A DNA stretch of 64,000 bases from Zasmidium citrigriseum. Taxonomy: Eukaryota; Ascomycota; Dothideomycetes; Mycosphaerellales; Mycosphaerellaceae. Each line of letters starts with the position of its first letter. The stretch's first letter is position 1. The stretch spans positions 930,001 to 994,000 of the forward strand of contig NHNW01000004.1 in NCBI GenBank assembly GCA_002786025.1, written 5' to 3'. Positions 1 through 15,876 of this stretch are shown piece after piece. Position numbers and translations under genes: made by a program. The notes under the pieces are model-generated. The model did not search any database. It saw only the letters and a program-made list of their open reading frames with translations, and had not been told where the DNA came from.

Positions 1-145
1 TCTTGGCAATCTCATTGAAGACGTAGTCTCCGTTGGCGTCTTGCGTGACTTCGTAGACACCGTCTGGCTGATTGGCAGGGATGAGGAAGCCGAGAGCTGG
101 AGAGGCGGCGAGGACGGCCGTGATGAGGGCGAGTGTGGACTTCAT
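1..145 (-). CDS. Small secreted protein, N-terminal part (cut by window edge)
   Basis: The ATG is at 145-143 on the minus strand and the frame is open to the window edge, giving 48 residues. The first 19 residues form a clear signal peptide (MKSTLALITAVLAASPALG) with a Lys after Met, a hydrophobic core and a small-residue cleavage site. The visible mature part is short and acidic (FLIPANQPDGVYEVTQDANG). A TATAAAA box lies about 116 bp upstream. The rest of the protein is outside the window, so neither length nor cysteine content can be judged. I recognise no catalytic family; a small secreted or wall-associated protein is the safest description. Confidence 0.7.
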   Translation of the reverse strand, partial: MKSTLALITAVLAASPALGFLIPANQPDGVYEVTQDANGDYVFNEIAK

Positions 146-1214
146 TGTTGTTGATGGAGATGAAAAGATTTCAAGATGATCGAGGAGCTGATTCGTGATC
201 TTGATTGAGTGAGTGAGTGAGTGGTAGGGATGACCTTGTTTGAGCAGATGTCCTCTCCCCTTTTATATTCATTCGACTTCAAGTCCATCATCGGTCGCAA
301 AGCTAACAAAGCCGACCCCATTCGAGGTCCTCGCGTTCCGAACTGATCGTACGAAGCAATAGATTGAAGTCTAAACACCAACAGGCTCTGAACGATGCAG
401 CGTCAGCAAACAGACATCGCAAGTCTAACATGAAGAACAATGGTTAATACCAGTTTCAGGACAGTATTCGGTATGAAGTCGTAGTGCGAGTATTCGTACG
501 AACTTCGCAAAGCTAACGGGCACGACCACCGATGTCCTAATTGGGATTCCAGTTCAAAGCTGAACATGTGAAGCTTGGCTAGGCCAGCTGAACTTGCCGA
601 ATGCGGCGAGCAGTCTATTAGCTTGCGTATCCTATGGCGAGCTACACCTGCCTGTTGCGGCTAAAGCGATCCTTCGACGTCGATGACGAAAATCCTATGC
701 CTGTATTGTAATTTTCCTCAGGCCAGAAATGGAAGTCATCGCGAAAAGTGCCGAGTTCGTACGGACGGCTAAGTTGACGCAGACTTGTATGGCATGCCAT
801 ACGAGAGCGACTGTGCGTCGGACATCAGGACATTTGCAGTACCCAGCCTTTGTCTAGCATTAAAATCCTTTTCATCCCTGATTTGGCGATGCCCTGGCAC
901 CATGCTTCTTCTCGATGCAAGCACTGGAGCTCCAGCTGTTGATCAGACCATTTAGTCTTAGTGCATGTGATGGGAACGTAATTCCCTGTATCAGTTCAAG
1001 ATGTGCCGCCATGGTGTCATGAAAGTGTTATGTACGACTTCAATACACAAGTCTACGGTACGTACATGAGCCTCTTCCCCAAGCGAGTGTTTCTTCCTCT
1101 CCATTTGATCTCTCCCCTATAAAGAGTGACATTTAACGACTGACAAATCCCATCGATCAACACTCTCCTTTCGGACTCGCCCTCCTTAGACCTCCCTATC
1201 ATATGTTCCATCGC
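146..1214. other. Intergenic region, no gene seen
   Basis: Promoter of the gene at 1-145 plus about 900 bp with no convincing reading frame on either strand. There is a plus-strand TATAAAG at about 1118, but no plus-strand gene follows it. Confidence 0.5.
261..267 (-). promoter_or_regulatory. TATA box of the secreted-protein gene at 1-145
   Basis: TATAAAA on the minus strand, about 116 bp upstream of the ATG at 145. A short (TGAG)n run lies between the box and the start codon, at about 205-222. Confidence 0.5.
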
Positions 1215-1510
1215 TTACTTCGTGCACGCCCCGGCCTTGCAGCCGCAATTCTTCTTGAAGAGTGTCCACTTGTAATCACCACCGCTTCTCTGTTGGCATT
1301 GAAGCTGTGATAGATGGTGTCGTCAGTGAAATAGAATCACAAAATGGAAAGACGGGCATTGATATAACTCACCAGATTCCCTGGCGTCGTGCATCCACAA
1401 ATCTTGCGGCCTGACAGACCTGCACCGCACTCATCGTTCTTGTTCGCACAGGCGAGGGATTGGCCTGCGAAGGCTGCGAGGACGAAGGTCGTGATGAGGG
1501 AGAGCTTCAT
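1215..1510 (-). CDS. Small secreted protein with eight cysteines (effector-like)
   Basis: Two exons, 1373-1510 and 1215-1304, flank a 68-bp intron (donor GTGAGT, acceptor CACAG) and join in phase 0 to give 75 aa. Residues 1-20 are a signal peptide ending QSLA. The mature 55 aa contain eight cysteines at 21, 28, 38, 40, 49, 66, 68 and 73, including C-x-C at 38/40 and C-G-C at 66/68, so four disulfides are possible. Size, secretion and cysteine density fit apoplastic effectors or antimicrobial-type secreted proteins of fungi, but I do not recognise a named family. CATAAAAA at 1625-1632, about 115 bp upstream of the ATG, is a likely TATA element. Without the intron the frame stops early, which supports the splice. 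Confidence 0.72.
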
Positions 1511-3059
1511 CTTGGTGGTGTGGAGGTTGGGGGTCGTAGTTCGATTGTCGTTGGCTTTGATGTGATTGTTCGGGTCGAGGGTCGATTGTGGATGAGAAAC
1601 GATCTGAAGGCGACTTCTGGTCGATTTTTATGCGTCGCAGCAATTTGGATACTCGACAGTATGGTCCGGCCTTTGTAACATCTTCGTGTTCGAAGACGGT
1701 CGATCTTTCTCAGCCGTTGCGGAGCATGTAGCACACGAATGAGCATCTAATGAAGAAGGCATGGTCTTTCCAAGGGCTGGTCCTGCGGTGAGGCAAGTCT
1801 GGGTCATACCCCCGTCGTACAATGCCCTGAGATCTTCCAGATTCGGCGCGGCTGAATGACTTGGGCGACCACTTTTAGTAATGAGGAAAGTTAGCTCTTC
1901 TGCACTGCAAAGAATCGGTTCTTGCAAGCCTAGGGCTCCGAAGGCTGAACTTGGGAAGAAGTAGAACGGTCGTGGAGTAGCTCGTGTTCGAAGCATTGTA
2001 TCGTCATGCACCAAGGCATCTCTTGAGGCTTGTCCTGTCGAAGATGCACATGTTAGTCATTGGTACTTGGCAGGTCCGCAGATCAGGCCCACTTGACGTA
2101 GAGGGCTGAGCCCTTCCTGTTGGAGATTCGAATACACGCATGCGTGTGGCGGAAGCTCTGTTCACGCTCACTTGCAGTCCGTCGATTTTGTGCTTTCGGA
2201 TTTCGTCGTTCCTCCGACGAAGGTCAAGGTGCATTCTCATATTGGCCAATGCCGGAGATACCACCACACACGACAGTCGAAGCACCGAAATGTTTGCATG
2301 TTCCTGAGGTTTGGACTGTACTTCCATCCGAGCCTCGTGGCCATTGTGAAAGCACGGGACCCCAGCCGCTGGAGAATGGCTGAGAGCGAGCGATGTCACT
2401 CCTTCGGTCCATTCCACTTTCCAACCCAGCCTCTTTCTGCATGGAAGGATGGCCCGTTCTTGAGTGGATATGTTGAGGGTCATTTGAATGGCATGTTCAG
2501 CTCCAGGTCCACCGAATATCCACTTGAGGCGGGATTGGCCGTCGGAAATACAGAGGCTGTATGCAGCCGGTGAGGCTGAAATTGTATCAGGGGGTGAAGT
2601 GCTTGCAAAGTTCAAGTCTTGAGTGACTCCGCTTTGCTTTCTTGATGACTTGGGTCGCCCTTGCGTCTTGAAGGCTTGTCTGTACGTCGTCTCGGCAGGG
2701 AAGAGCAAACCTCATGATTTCCCACCGCAGTTCTCATTACTTCTTTCGATCTGGCACATCATGTTATGATTTACAAGTCGTCTGAGAGCGACGACCTTCC
2801 CTTGGGATGTCAGCCGTAGCGTTATAAAATCCAGTCAAATGCGAAGGGCTGAAATCGAAAGAGTATCATAAGAGTGATTGAAAGATCAAAAACTATCAAG
2901 CGAGGGGGAGTCTAGTTCTATCATATATGATTGTAAAGAGCGACAGGAGATTGCCAGTAATGCCTCGCCTGGTAGACCATCTCAACAGCTGTGCTCCCAC
3001 GTGGTCAGGATCCACGGAGACGCTGTCTTTGTTCTTTACCACCACAAGTCTTCTCTCAT
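1511..3059. other. Intergenic region, no supported gene
   Basis: The longest minus-strand open frames here (1628-2014 and 2004-2708) lack an ATG at their 5' ends, show no recognisable domain and have unremarkable composition. I treat them as chance frames. The 5' part holds the promoter of the gene at 1215-1510. Confidence 0.4.
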
Positions 3060-4127
3060 CTAAGTGGGCGGAGGACCGGGTGGACCATTCGAGAAGTATC
3101 CATCTCCCTTGTTCCGGCAAGTATTGACCACGCAGTAATAGTGTGAGTTGGTCTGTATGTTGTTTGGCGAGCTGAGGACGAAAGGACTCCCGCTTTTCTG
3201 GGTCGTACAGCCAGTAGGTGGGCATCTGTAGATCTGGTTCTGGACCGTGTAAGCGGTGTATTTCTCGAGATGCCAGACGCAGACGGTCTGGCTGGGCATC
3301 GCGTTGCAGGTCTGGGTCTGTGTCGTCGTGAGCGTCTTTCCGACGTTGAAACCGGCATTGATCCATCTGAACGGCGTCACAGCAGCCATGAAGTTCCAAT
3401 TGAAGGCGTCGGATTTAGTGAGGCCGCTTGAGCAGGAGTTGTTAGGATCACATTGGAGAGGATCCTGAGAAAATCAATATTGAGTTGAAACGGAGGAGTG
3501 TGCTGAACTAACCGTGCATTGATAGTTCCATCCATTCTGATGAGGGTCGCCGCCATTAACGGCTACTGTATCGTCGAATGGGGCATTGGGCGCGTCTCGA
3601 GCAGCGTGAGCAACGTGAGAGGAGTCCGCGGTCGAGTGAACAGCCGGTAGCGCCTCACTTGTGTCGACAACACTTCGACCCTTCGCAATCTGGCTCATCT
3701 CCCAGCTCGAGTCGATGCACCCGCCAAGTAGAAGAGACTCAAGATTCTCGATGCTTGAGCTGGTTTCGGAGAAGAAGTGGCATTGTGCTTCAATGGAGTC
3801 TGCACCATATGCCATAGCACAATTGGGGTCCGCGTTGTTTTCGTCCCAGAACAGGCCGTACTCTTGTTCTCCCACTGAGAAGGTTCCCTCCCATGGTCGG
3901 TCAATGTCGAAGTTGTATGAGATCGGGGCGTTTCCCAATGTCGTCGCATTTAGGGTTGAAGAGCACGCAGCTCCCAGAAGTCCACCATTGGTGTCATGCA
4001 AGGACAAGAGGTGACCGTTGTTCGACTTCTCCCATCGATACGTCGCCTTGACGTTAGGCTTGGAAGGGATGACGGATGCACAAGTCGATGTAGCAAGGAT
4101 AAACAAGCTCGCTGCGAAGGTATTCAT
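3060..4127 (-). CDS. Secreted protein of unknown function, 339 aa, cysteine-rich C-terminus
   Basis: Exon 1 is 3513-4127 and exon 2 is 3060-3464, with a 48-bp intron (GTTAGT..CTCAG) joined in phase 0. The protein starts with a signal peptide (MNTFAASLFILATSTCAS). The N-terminal half has a run resembling a beta-rich domain (motifs such as RPWEGTFSVGEQEYGLFW) with a few cysteines. A Ser/Ala-rich linker follows. The C-terminal 140 aa carry nine cysteines (QCT, LQCDPNNSC, QTC, TVC, YRCPPTGC, YYC, NTC) and end in a Pro-rich tail. I do not recognise the family. Secretion and disulfide bonding are read directly; an extracellular or host-interface role is inference. The domain break coincides with the intron, so the C-terminal cysteine module is encoded by its own exon. 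Confidence 0.72.
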
Positions 4128-5232
4128 CTTGGATTGATGAGGCTCAGCTCCGAGAGGGCAGTGGATGTCGACGATGGTGACCGCTGGGTTGTCCCTGGAC
4201 GGTCGTTTTATATTGATGAATGGCTTCTTTCCAATGTTCGATGCGCAGCTTCATGTTGTCATTCTCTTCCTTCCGATGGAGAAGTCCTCGGAGGCCCTCA
4301 ACGTATGGCTTTTCGTTCATTGGCCTCGCAACAAATGGAGCCTTTGAGCCAACATCGCTATGCCTTCGATGGATTCCGGTCCCCAAGCTAAGTGAGTATT
4401 ACATGATGAATGATGCCGCTTCATCGCTTCTACGTTACATCGTCGGATGGAATCTTGATGCCAAAGCTAGGGGTGGTGTTAGTAATGGTGGATCAACCCG
4501 CCAAGACCTTCAAGATCCGCGGACGTTCTGCGAACTAGTTCTACGCTGGTTAATAACAGTTCCTAGAACAGAGAAACAACACGATCTAACATCCGTAGCC
4601 AAAGCGTGTCGAAGAACGATCGTGGATGTTGGTCTTTCCCTCGCAGCATCCGCGTATGATTGGGTCTAGGACGCCGGCGAAGCGGCACGATTGTCCTGCT
4701 AAGGAGGTAATGTCTTGCATTGGGCCATTCGCCACATGAAAATTGTACGAATTCGACCATTTCGCCTCTGGATCTCTTGGACTATTGCCGTCCGACCCGG
4801 TAGCATCCATCGTGTCACGCCGGATGGCAAAATCCCCCTGCCGGCAGAGCCAGCCTACACCGCAAAGGTCCAACACATGGCCAAAGTGTCCAAGCTCCGG
4901 CATTGAGACCAAGACCATCAGCTTCCATCTCGACAGTCGTCTCGAATCGTAAGGAATGTGGGCATCGGAGTGTCCGTCTCTTACCCCAAGAGCCTGCAGT
5001 AGTGCGTGGAAGTATTGGTAGCTTGAAGTCTTGGTAGGGTGGAGCCGCGATGAAGACGAGGCAGGTGGACATCACACATGCCACGAGGGAGATCCAGTGC
5101 TCATAGAAGCATCCAGCGACCATGACAACCGTGAAAGACACGGGGCTGCGAAGTCCGCTTTGCAAATCGTCCCATTCTGTTGATTCACTCGGACCTGTCA
5201 GCCGTGATCCTGTAGAAGAATCAAATGCGGCT
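4128..5232. other. Intergenic region, no supported gene
   Basis: Promoter of the 3060-4127 gene at the left and the 3' end of the ABC transporter gene at the right. Open frames such as 4815-5351 minus run into the transporter's last exon in another frame and show no domain. Confidence 0.4.
4206..4212 (-). promoter_or_regulatory. TATA box of the secreted-protein gene at 3060-4127
   Basis: TATAAAA on the minus strand, about 80 bp upstream of the ATG at 4127. Confidence 0.45.
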
Positions 5233-8200
5233 CTAAGATCGCATTGCGTCTCTTGCGAGGACCAGTTGCTTTCTTTGAATGTTGCTGCTCTCGCACAGGT
5301 TGCGAAAAATGCCACCTGCATTGTAAAGAGCGAGTGGACTGTCAAACGCAACCAGACTGCCTTTATCCATGACCATGATTCGATCGTATCTGTCTGGTCG
5401 TCAGTATAGTCTCCAAGACCGCAACAATCAAGAGTAACTTACCCAATGATGGTGTTCAAGCGGTGAGCCACGCAAAGGAGAGTCTTGCCAGAGAACGCTT
5501 GGAGCATCGTCTGCTGAATCCGCCTGTCGGTCTCAAAGTCAACAAAGCTCGTCGCTTCATCACAAACGATGATCTGAGAATCTTTGACCAGGACTCTCGC
5601 CAATGCCAGAAGCTGTCTTTGGCCAAGAGAGAAGTTGAGGCCCTCGTCGTCTACGGCGCTGTCGAGATGAAGCCCGTTCTCTTGCCGAGGCTGGCCATTA
5701 TTTGCTAAGCCAACTTGTCGGAGGGCATTCCATAATTCCGAATCCCTGTATTGGCCCGAAGGGTCCAAATTACTCCTGATCGTGCCGCGAAAGAGGGTCG
5801 GATCCTGGGGAACAACTGCTAGGTTGCGTCTCAAGGCACGGAGATCCACTGTTGCGATATCGAGCCCATCGATCGAGATACTGCCTCCTGATAACTCAAC
5901 AAGCCTGAAAAGTGCCGTGATGATGGACGACTTTCCCGCTCCAGTGCGACCAACGATACCGATACGCTCGCCCGGTTGAATGCTTGCTGTGAGTCCATTT
6001 AGGACGAGAGGCAGGTTGGGGCGATATCTCAGCTGGATGTCTTGAAAGACAATACGCCCTGCCTCTGGCCAGGAAGGGCGAGCCTGAGTGCCAGTATATT
6101 GCTCCTTCTCGAGCTTCTTACTGTAGTAGTGAAGTCTCTCGGTCGCGTTCATGTTGGTTTCCACGTTGGCTACCTGCCGTACGCTTAGTTGGAGTAACTG
6201 AACGATGCTTAGGATGTACGAGAACACAACGCCCCCAATGCTAGGATCGACACTAAAGCGGGATGTAACAACTAGGATTCCCACGATGAACACTAGTAGG
6301 ATTCCGACCGTGTCGAGACGGATGGAAAGCCAGCGCTGAACGGCGTATGTCAGCATATAGGCTCCATTCATAGAGTCCAAAGCAGTAGCGACCGATTGCT
6401 CGAACTGGGATTGTACACCAAACGCACGAATAGTCGAAGTGCCAGTGATGATTTCACCGAAACGAGAAAAGACCTCGCTCCGGAGGACGGCTTCATGGCG
6501 TTTAATCTCTCGCGCCGAAGCACGATAATATGCCGCAGCGTAAATGAATGCCACGAAGAGCGGCAGTAGTGAAACCGCAAACCAGTAGTAGTACGCCATA
6601 GTCAAGCCCAAGACAGAAAATATGGAGACCAGAATCCAGCTTAGCATTCGAAGATTGCCGGGTAGAGTGTTGTCCATTGTATCGACGTCCTTGGAGAAGC
6701 GGTTCATAATTCGCCCGACAGGAGTTGTGTCGAAGAAGCTCAGAGGCGCTTGAAGCGTACTCGAAACGGCATCATGAAGCATTACGCGGCTTGCTTTCGT
6801 TCCAAGATAGGAGAAGACCACAGCAAAGCAGAAGAGCAGACATGACTGGACTGTCCCAAGTGCAACGTACACGCCGATGTACACTCCTAGAGATAGGCGA
6901 TACTTGTCCGAAGTCCACCAGGAGAGCCAAAGGCTCGTGAAGATGTTTGCAACTTGGGATGAAGTCACCACGGCCACGACTACTAACAAATTCCACATAG
7001 AACCTGTCGCTTTGATGTAGTCCGAGTAGACCCCAACTTGGACGTTGCCGGTCGCACGATCTTCTTGTCGCATCAATGTAATCGGTCGCTTTTTTTGCTT
7101 GGTGTCATTTGTCTGCGCTTCCTTGACAATCGCCTGGTCTTGCGGGGCTCTCTGTTGAACGTGCGGTTCCATATCTTCCACAGATATGTCTCTCATCATC
7201 TGCTGAAATCCAACGTCCGTCTCCATCAAGTCCTTATACGTTCCAACCTGGTGGATGCTGCCATCCTTCATCCAAACGACCCGATCAGCGCGATGGAGAA
7301 CGTGAAGTTGATGTGTCGCCAGGATCCTGCATTTATTGGAAAGTAAGCCACATATCGCGTGATCCATAATATGTCGACCAACGTGTGCGTCTACTGCAGA
7401 AAGCGGGTCATCCATGAGAAGAACATCGGCGCCAAAGTAGATTGCTCTCGCGATATTCACGCGTTGCTTCTGGCCTCCAGAAATGGTGATTCCTCGCTCA
7501 CCAACTTCGGTGTCGTCTCCGTGAGGTAGTACTTCAAAGTCCGGCAAAAGACCACAAGCTTCGACGACGTGCGCGTACCAATCCGGATCCATGTCCCGAC
7601 CAAAGAGAATGTTGTTCTTGATACTGGCATTCTGAATCCACGGATACTGTGGACAATACGCCCGAGTTACTCCAAAAGTGACCGAGCCGTCCACTTGTCG
7701 CATTTCTCCGGCCAAAGCATTGAGGAGCGAGCTCTTTCCCGAACCCACCGACCCGATGACTGCAATGAGCTCACCGCGCCCAATGGAAATGTCAAAGCCC
7801 TTGACTTGGAACGGCAGTAGTTGATCTTGCGTGACCGGATCCGGAGACCCGCCTGGAGAGATGTTCAACTCCGGTGTCTCCTCCACTTTTGCAACTGATG
7901 TGCTCTTCGTTCCAGCAGAGTTGGATGCAGTGGCTGGCGATACGGTGGTTGGTCCACCCACTTTTTGAACGGCTTTGCCTTTTGTGGCTTTGTCTGAGAT
8001 GGTTGAAGGGTTACTCAGTTCCCAGGTGAAGGAGGCTTGCTTCATGACGATGGCATGCTCGCCGTCAGGATCACGAAGGAACGTATCAGCTTGTTCTTCA
8101 GCGTCAAAGAAGTCCGAGAGGCGTTTCAGCGATGCGAAGCCGTCCACAACTTTTCCAATCGCAAGAGGAAGGTATTCCAAAGGCGTGGTCAGGGCGTTGA

Positions 8201-9512
8201 ATAGAGCCAGAGAGGAGAAAGTTCGCGCAGCCGTCAAGGGATGTCCAGTAAGTGCGTACGTCACAAAAGTCAGAATGGCTGCAAAGACCGGTGTGATGAT
8301 CGATATAGCAAGAAGGCCATTCTGAATTGTCAAGAGCTTGAAGATCTTGTGGATTTCAGATCTCCGTGCTTCTGCCAGCTGATCCAGAAAACTTGGCTCC
8401 CATGCAAAGAGTTTGATAAAACGGATCGAGCCGATTATTTCCTGTAGCAACCGCACACGACGATCGGTGGCCTTGTTGATTTTGGAACGATGTGACATCA
8501 AGCTAGAGACCGCGCGTCCTAGGAGAGGTGTCATTACGCAGATGAAAGCAAATCCAGCGAGCGCACTGTATCCGAGATTGACACACAGCAAAGCCAAGGT
8601 AAGGACAATCTGCACTGGGCAAGTCCAGCTCCGGTGGAAGTACTGCGAAGCCTGGTCAATTCGCGAAGTATCGGTAGACATGAGGTTGGTGATTCGGCCA
8701 TTGTTCCAGCCATCTTCTGAGCCAGGTCCATCTTTACCGTGTGCCTTGGCGCGGGTTGCCAGTCTGATTGATTTGGAACATATGCAAGTGACCAGAACAG
8801 AGCGTGCTTCCGCTCCCATTGTCGATCCTCTGTAGAAAGAACTGTTGATGCATAGAGACTGCATCAGCTGCATGCCAGTCAGACCGATGACAATCCCAAC
8901 GCCCCTGCCGATAGATGGAGCTCGTGCGTCGTCAAATTTGGCTCTGTAAGCCTCTGCGGCGAAGTCCAGGAGGAATCGCAATACGAACGGTGTCACAATC
9001 TGTAGGATGGCCGCAGTGAGTTGGCACAAGCCCCCAACGACAAACTCGGCTTTCAGAGTGTCTACCAAGGCCATGCCGAGAGGATCCAACCTTCCTGCTG
9101 CAGCCTTGCGGGCTTGCAGAGCTTGTCGAAACTTGGGAACCAGGACGTCCACGCTTCTTTTCGGATTGACGTTCCAAATATCGTAGAGCTCCAGGGGCCG
9201 TTGATATCCGACTGCTAGCAGAGGCGACAACCAGTGGAAGTATACTGAAGACAAGATTCCTGAGTGGCATTCCGGCGAAGGACCTCTTTCCAGAGGGATC
9301 GACGGTATTTGCTTGGTCTTAAGCGGATCCAATATCATTCGCCAGCTCCGTCTTTGCTGATCTCCATGTTCTTGCTGTACTTCCGTGCCATCGACATCTT
9401 CAGAGGCTAATGAAATACGTCGAACGCGATCGAGTGGGCGCTTTGCGGCTATTCTATTGTTATCTTTCATTGCTTCATGGTGCGAAGATGAGCTGCTGTC
9501 ATTTAGCGACAT
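5233..9512 (-). CDS. ABC transporter, ABCC/MRP type (full transporter)
   Basis: Exon 1 (5443-9512) and exon 2 (5233-5389) are joined across a 53-bp intron with donor GTAAGT. The acceptor ACAG at 5390 restores the frame GYDRIMVMDKG, the usual end of the second nucleotide-binding domain. The product is 1,408 aa with the layout TMD1-NBD1-TMD2-NBD2 and no obvious extra N-terminal TMD0. NBD1 has Walker A GSVGSGKSS, signature SGGQKQR and Walker B VLLMDDPLSAVD. NBD2 has GRTGAGKSS, SLGQRQ and IIVCDEATSFVD. The usual MRP asymmetry is seen: Asp after Walker B of NBD1, and LGQ rather than SGG in NBD2. ATP-driven export of drugs, conjugates or metabolites across the plasma or vacuolar membrane is expected. 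The first ATG in the frame is at 9512. The open frame continues 21 codons upstream without another ATG. Confidence 0.93.
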
Positions 9513-10811
9513 ATTCCTTCCTGCCAAGGGAATGTCCAGGCCAAGAGTTGTGCTGCATCCACACTGGAAGGACAAGACAGAGGCTGCTGTCGAAGCCAGT
9601 CCCGGCAGCAGGATTGCGTCTGTCTGCGACTGTGCCGCAATTCATCATCCCGCTCGATATCTGCACCAATGCACACCGTCGTCACATCGGCTGCCGTTTC
9701 CATCCCGCAGGCCGTCCAAGCAGACGCGCGCTGCGTTCATTTGATAGGAAGTATCATCGTTAGCAAGGCTTGTGTCGTATGTTCTCCGACATCGAGGGAT
9801 CAAGAAGGGCCGTAGGCACGGCAATACAATCCGCATTCAGCCAGCCCATGTCGCGCGCCTGACAACGTTGATGAAGTGGTTCAGCCCATTCATCTGCAAG
9901 AGCTTATGCCGAGCTGAATGGTCAGACAGATGCGTCCATTATTGTTGTGTGCTATTGTTCTCTGAGTGGGAAAGGAGAGGGAAGCAAGACCTCGCGAGTG
10001 CCAAGAGGCGCACAGACTGCTTCTTAGTCATCACTCAAATCGGACGTCAGCTCCTGAGCTGTCTGCTTGCTTCCCAATTTCTTCTTCTTGTTCTTCATCA
10101 CCGGTGCTTCGGCGATCCATTGCAAGGATGAAGTGCCATCACACCTCCGCGAGAAAATCAACCATCTTGTGGCAGACTACCTCGCTACGCTGGCAAAGGC
10201 TGGCCTGCAGTAGTTCATTGATCGACACCACTTGACATGCGATCGCGCCGGGGGAGGAGCCGAGGTCGGCACCTGAGCACCCGGACACAAGGCAAGAGAC
10301 GCAGACCACTTACTCTTTGAGTCTCCGAGGAGACCATTATTTTCAGGAGAACACGACGTTCCAATAGTGTTGGAAGTTGATCACTCGAATGCATCTTTCC
10401 GTCCCTGTTGGGGGCTTGTGCTAATAAGAACAGTGCACTCTATTAAAGTGTTAGGTTTTGTTCCTGCCGCCCTATCGAAACCTTAACATCCACTATTTCC
10501 TCATCCCCGCAATCTTGGACCGCGCTCTAAACTGTACAGGCACACGATCAACAAAGCCACTCCAACGCTCCCTATTCTTACAGAAAAAGCGACGGGTTCA
10601 TTAGGTGGCCGCGAATCCGCGATGTCGTCTTCTTGTTGCTCGCACACCCCGCTGCGCACCTCCTCGCAACACAGGAGTGTCTGCATTCTTCAAGGGCTCA
10701 CCTGTTACGACTTACGATACCGTCGGTGAGCCCTTACTCGGTACCTGCAGCACACTACCACGGCGCTGGACCCTACTGCCGAGCACGAGTCAGAAATCAG
10801 CGCGCGACACC
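9513..10811. promoter_or_regulatory. Divergent intergenic region between ABC transporter and rhodopsin-like gene
   Basis: About 1.3 kb separates two outward-facing genes and must hold both promoters. No convincing gene, TATA box or repeat was found. Confidence 0.4.
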
Positions 10812-12223
10812 ATGCCTGGCAACTTCTACACGCCTTCTCTCGAAGATATCCAGAATTGGCCACCTCCAGACTATTCAAACCCTCCAGAGCAGCGACTATG
10901 GCTGGGCGCCTTTGCCATAGTATGGCAGATACTATCGAGCATCCTAGTTCTCGGACGATTGTACCTGCGAATCAATAAGCGATCAGGACCATTCGGACTC
11001 GACGATGGATGCATCTTCTTGGCGTGGCTCTTTTCGATAGCACTCACGATCACGGCGTGCATCTCGGACTGGCAATATCGACTTGGCAGACATGTCTGGA
11101 ATTTCGAACCGCAGTACTTTGGCCCGGCTGCAAAGGTGCGTACTTCAATCCATCCCTCCTTGGACACAGCTAACACAAGTTTCAACTCAGATGGGATGGC
11201 TGGCCCAGATTCTCTTCATTCTCACGATGTGCTTCACGAAGTGCTCCGTGCTCCTATGCTACCAGCGCATGGCCAAAGTAACTTACAGCAACATCTGGAT
11301 GTACGTCGTCTGGGTCCTTCTCTTCATTACGGTCGGCAGTTCAATCGGCATCTTCGTCGCCTACTTCTTCATGTGCCAGCCGCTGCATTACTACTGGGAC
11401 TTCCTTGATATGATGATACATCACGAGTCTGGACACTGCATCAATGGCGACAGCATCACCATCGCCACGGGTGTTCTCACAATTGCGTCCGACCTCTGGA
11501 CTGCTGCATTCCCTTGCGCCATGTTCCATTTCCACAATACAGTTGCCACGACTAGGCAGAAGGTGCTACTGAACTGCCTTTTCTGCGCCGGATTCTTGTA
11601 AGTTCTGCATACCTCCTTTGACCGTGTCACCGAGCCAACATCAATACAGAGTCACCGGAGTCGGCGTCGCAAGAACCTACTACCTTTGGGAAATCGGACA
11701 TCACGAAGATCTCACCTGGTACGGTTACGACCTCTACGTCTCCTCCGTCGCCGAAGTTCAACTAGCATTAATCTGCATCTGTCTCCCCTTCGTCCGATCA
11801 TTCTTCCGCGCCTACTTTCCAGGCCTGATCGGCACCACCACACACACAGGGACCCCGACTCCGGGAGAAAGGCCAGCGACCGACTGGACGGCCATCGGCG
11901 AAGAAGGCGACGACGATCAGAAACTGTTCTACGAACTCAACGAAAAAGGGATGGTGATACCCAAACACGCATCGAGTCTACCGACAGGTGAGATCCCAGA
12001 CGTGATCGAATCGCCTCCACGGCTCGATGATATTCTACCGCAGAGTCCGAGAGAGACGCTGTCTATTAGTACGATTGAAGTCAGTGAAGAAGCGGGAATT
12101 CTTGGGAAGGAACGCTCCAGGAGTCGGGATCGAAGAGGAGCGGAACATGATGAGGATTGGAAGAGATCGAAAGTACGAGAGTTTGTGACGAAACGGCCGG
12201 TGAAAACGACGAGTGTGGGATGA
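10812..12223 (+). CDS. Fungal rhodopsin-like integral membrane protein
   Basis: Three exons, 10812-11135, 11191-11597 and 11650-12223, have introns GTGCGT..CTCAG and GTAAGT..ACAG and give 434 aa. The ATG at 10812 (MPGNFYTP) is the first that leads directly into the membrane region. The N-terminal two thirds hold about seven hydrophobic segments with motifs common in the fungal rhodopsin-domain/PTH11-like family: YLRINKRSGPFGLDDGCIFLAW after the first helix, a conserved CQPLHYYWD stretch, and CINGDSI before a later helix. The C-terminal 130 aa are hydrophilic, acidic, then Arg/Ser-rich, and probably cytosolic. Some family members act as G-protein-coupled-type receptors, but most have no known ligand, so the function is open. 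Confidence 0.82.
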
Positions 12224-12467
12224 ATTTTCCTTGGTTGTATGGATTTTGGCGTCTTGAATGAAAAGTTGTACTACTCAGTGCCTGCTTTTCAATCTCGTTC
12301 CATGAATTGGAATCGTCTATCTGCGCACGGTGCTACGATATATTCCAACGCCAAGACGGATGTCGAGCATCATGCCCTACACACCCCAAGAGACCGCCCA
12401 AGCCAATGCTTACGCCATCCAACGGTCGTCAGCGATGAATGGCGTGACCAGATCCGTCCTTCATCCT

Positions 12468-15876
<3,409 letters not shown>

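Noticed and set aside
2004..2708. 234-codon minus-strand frame
   Set aside because: The 5' end has no ATG (TTG only), and there is no domain, signal peptide or intron signal.
4815..5351. 178-codon minus-strand frame with a hydrophobic stretch
   Set aside because: It overlaps the last exon of the ABC transporter in another frame. The transporter's end is fixed by the conserved GYDRIMVMDKG join.
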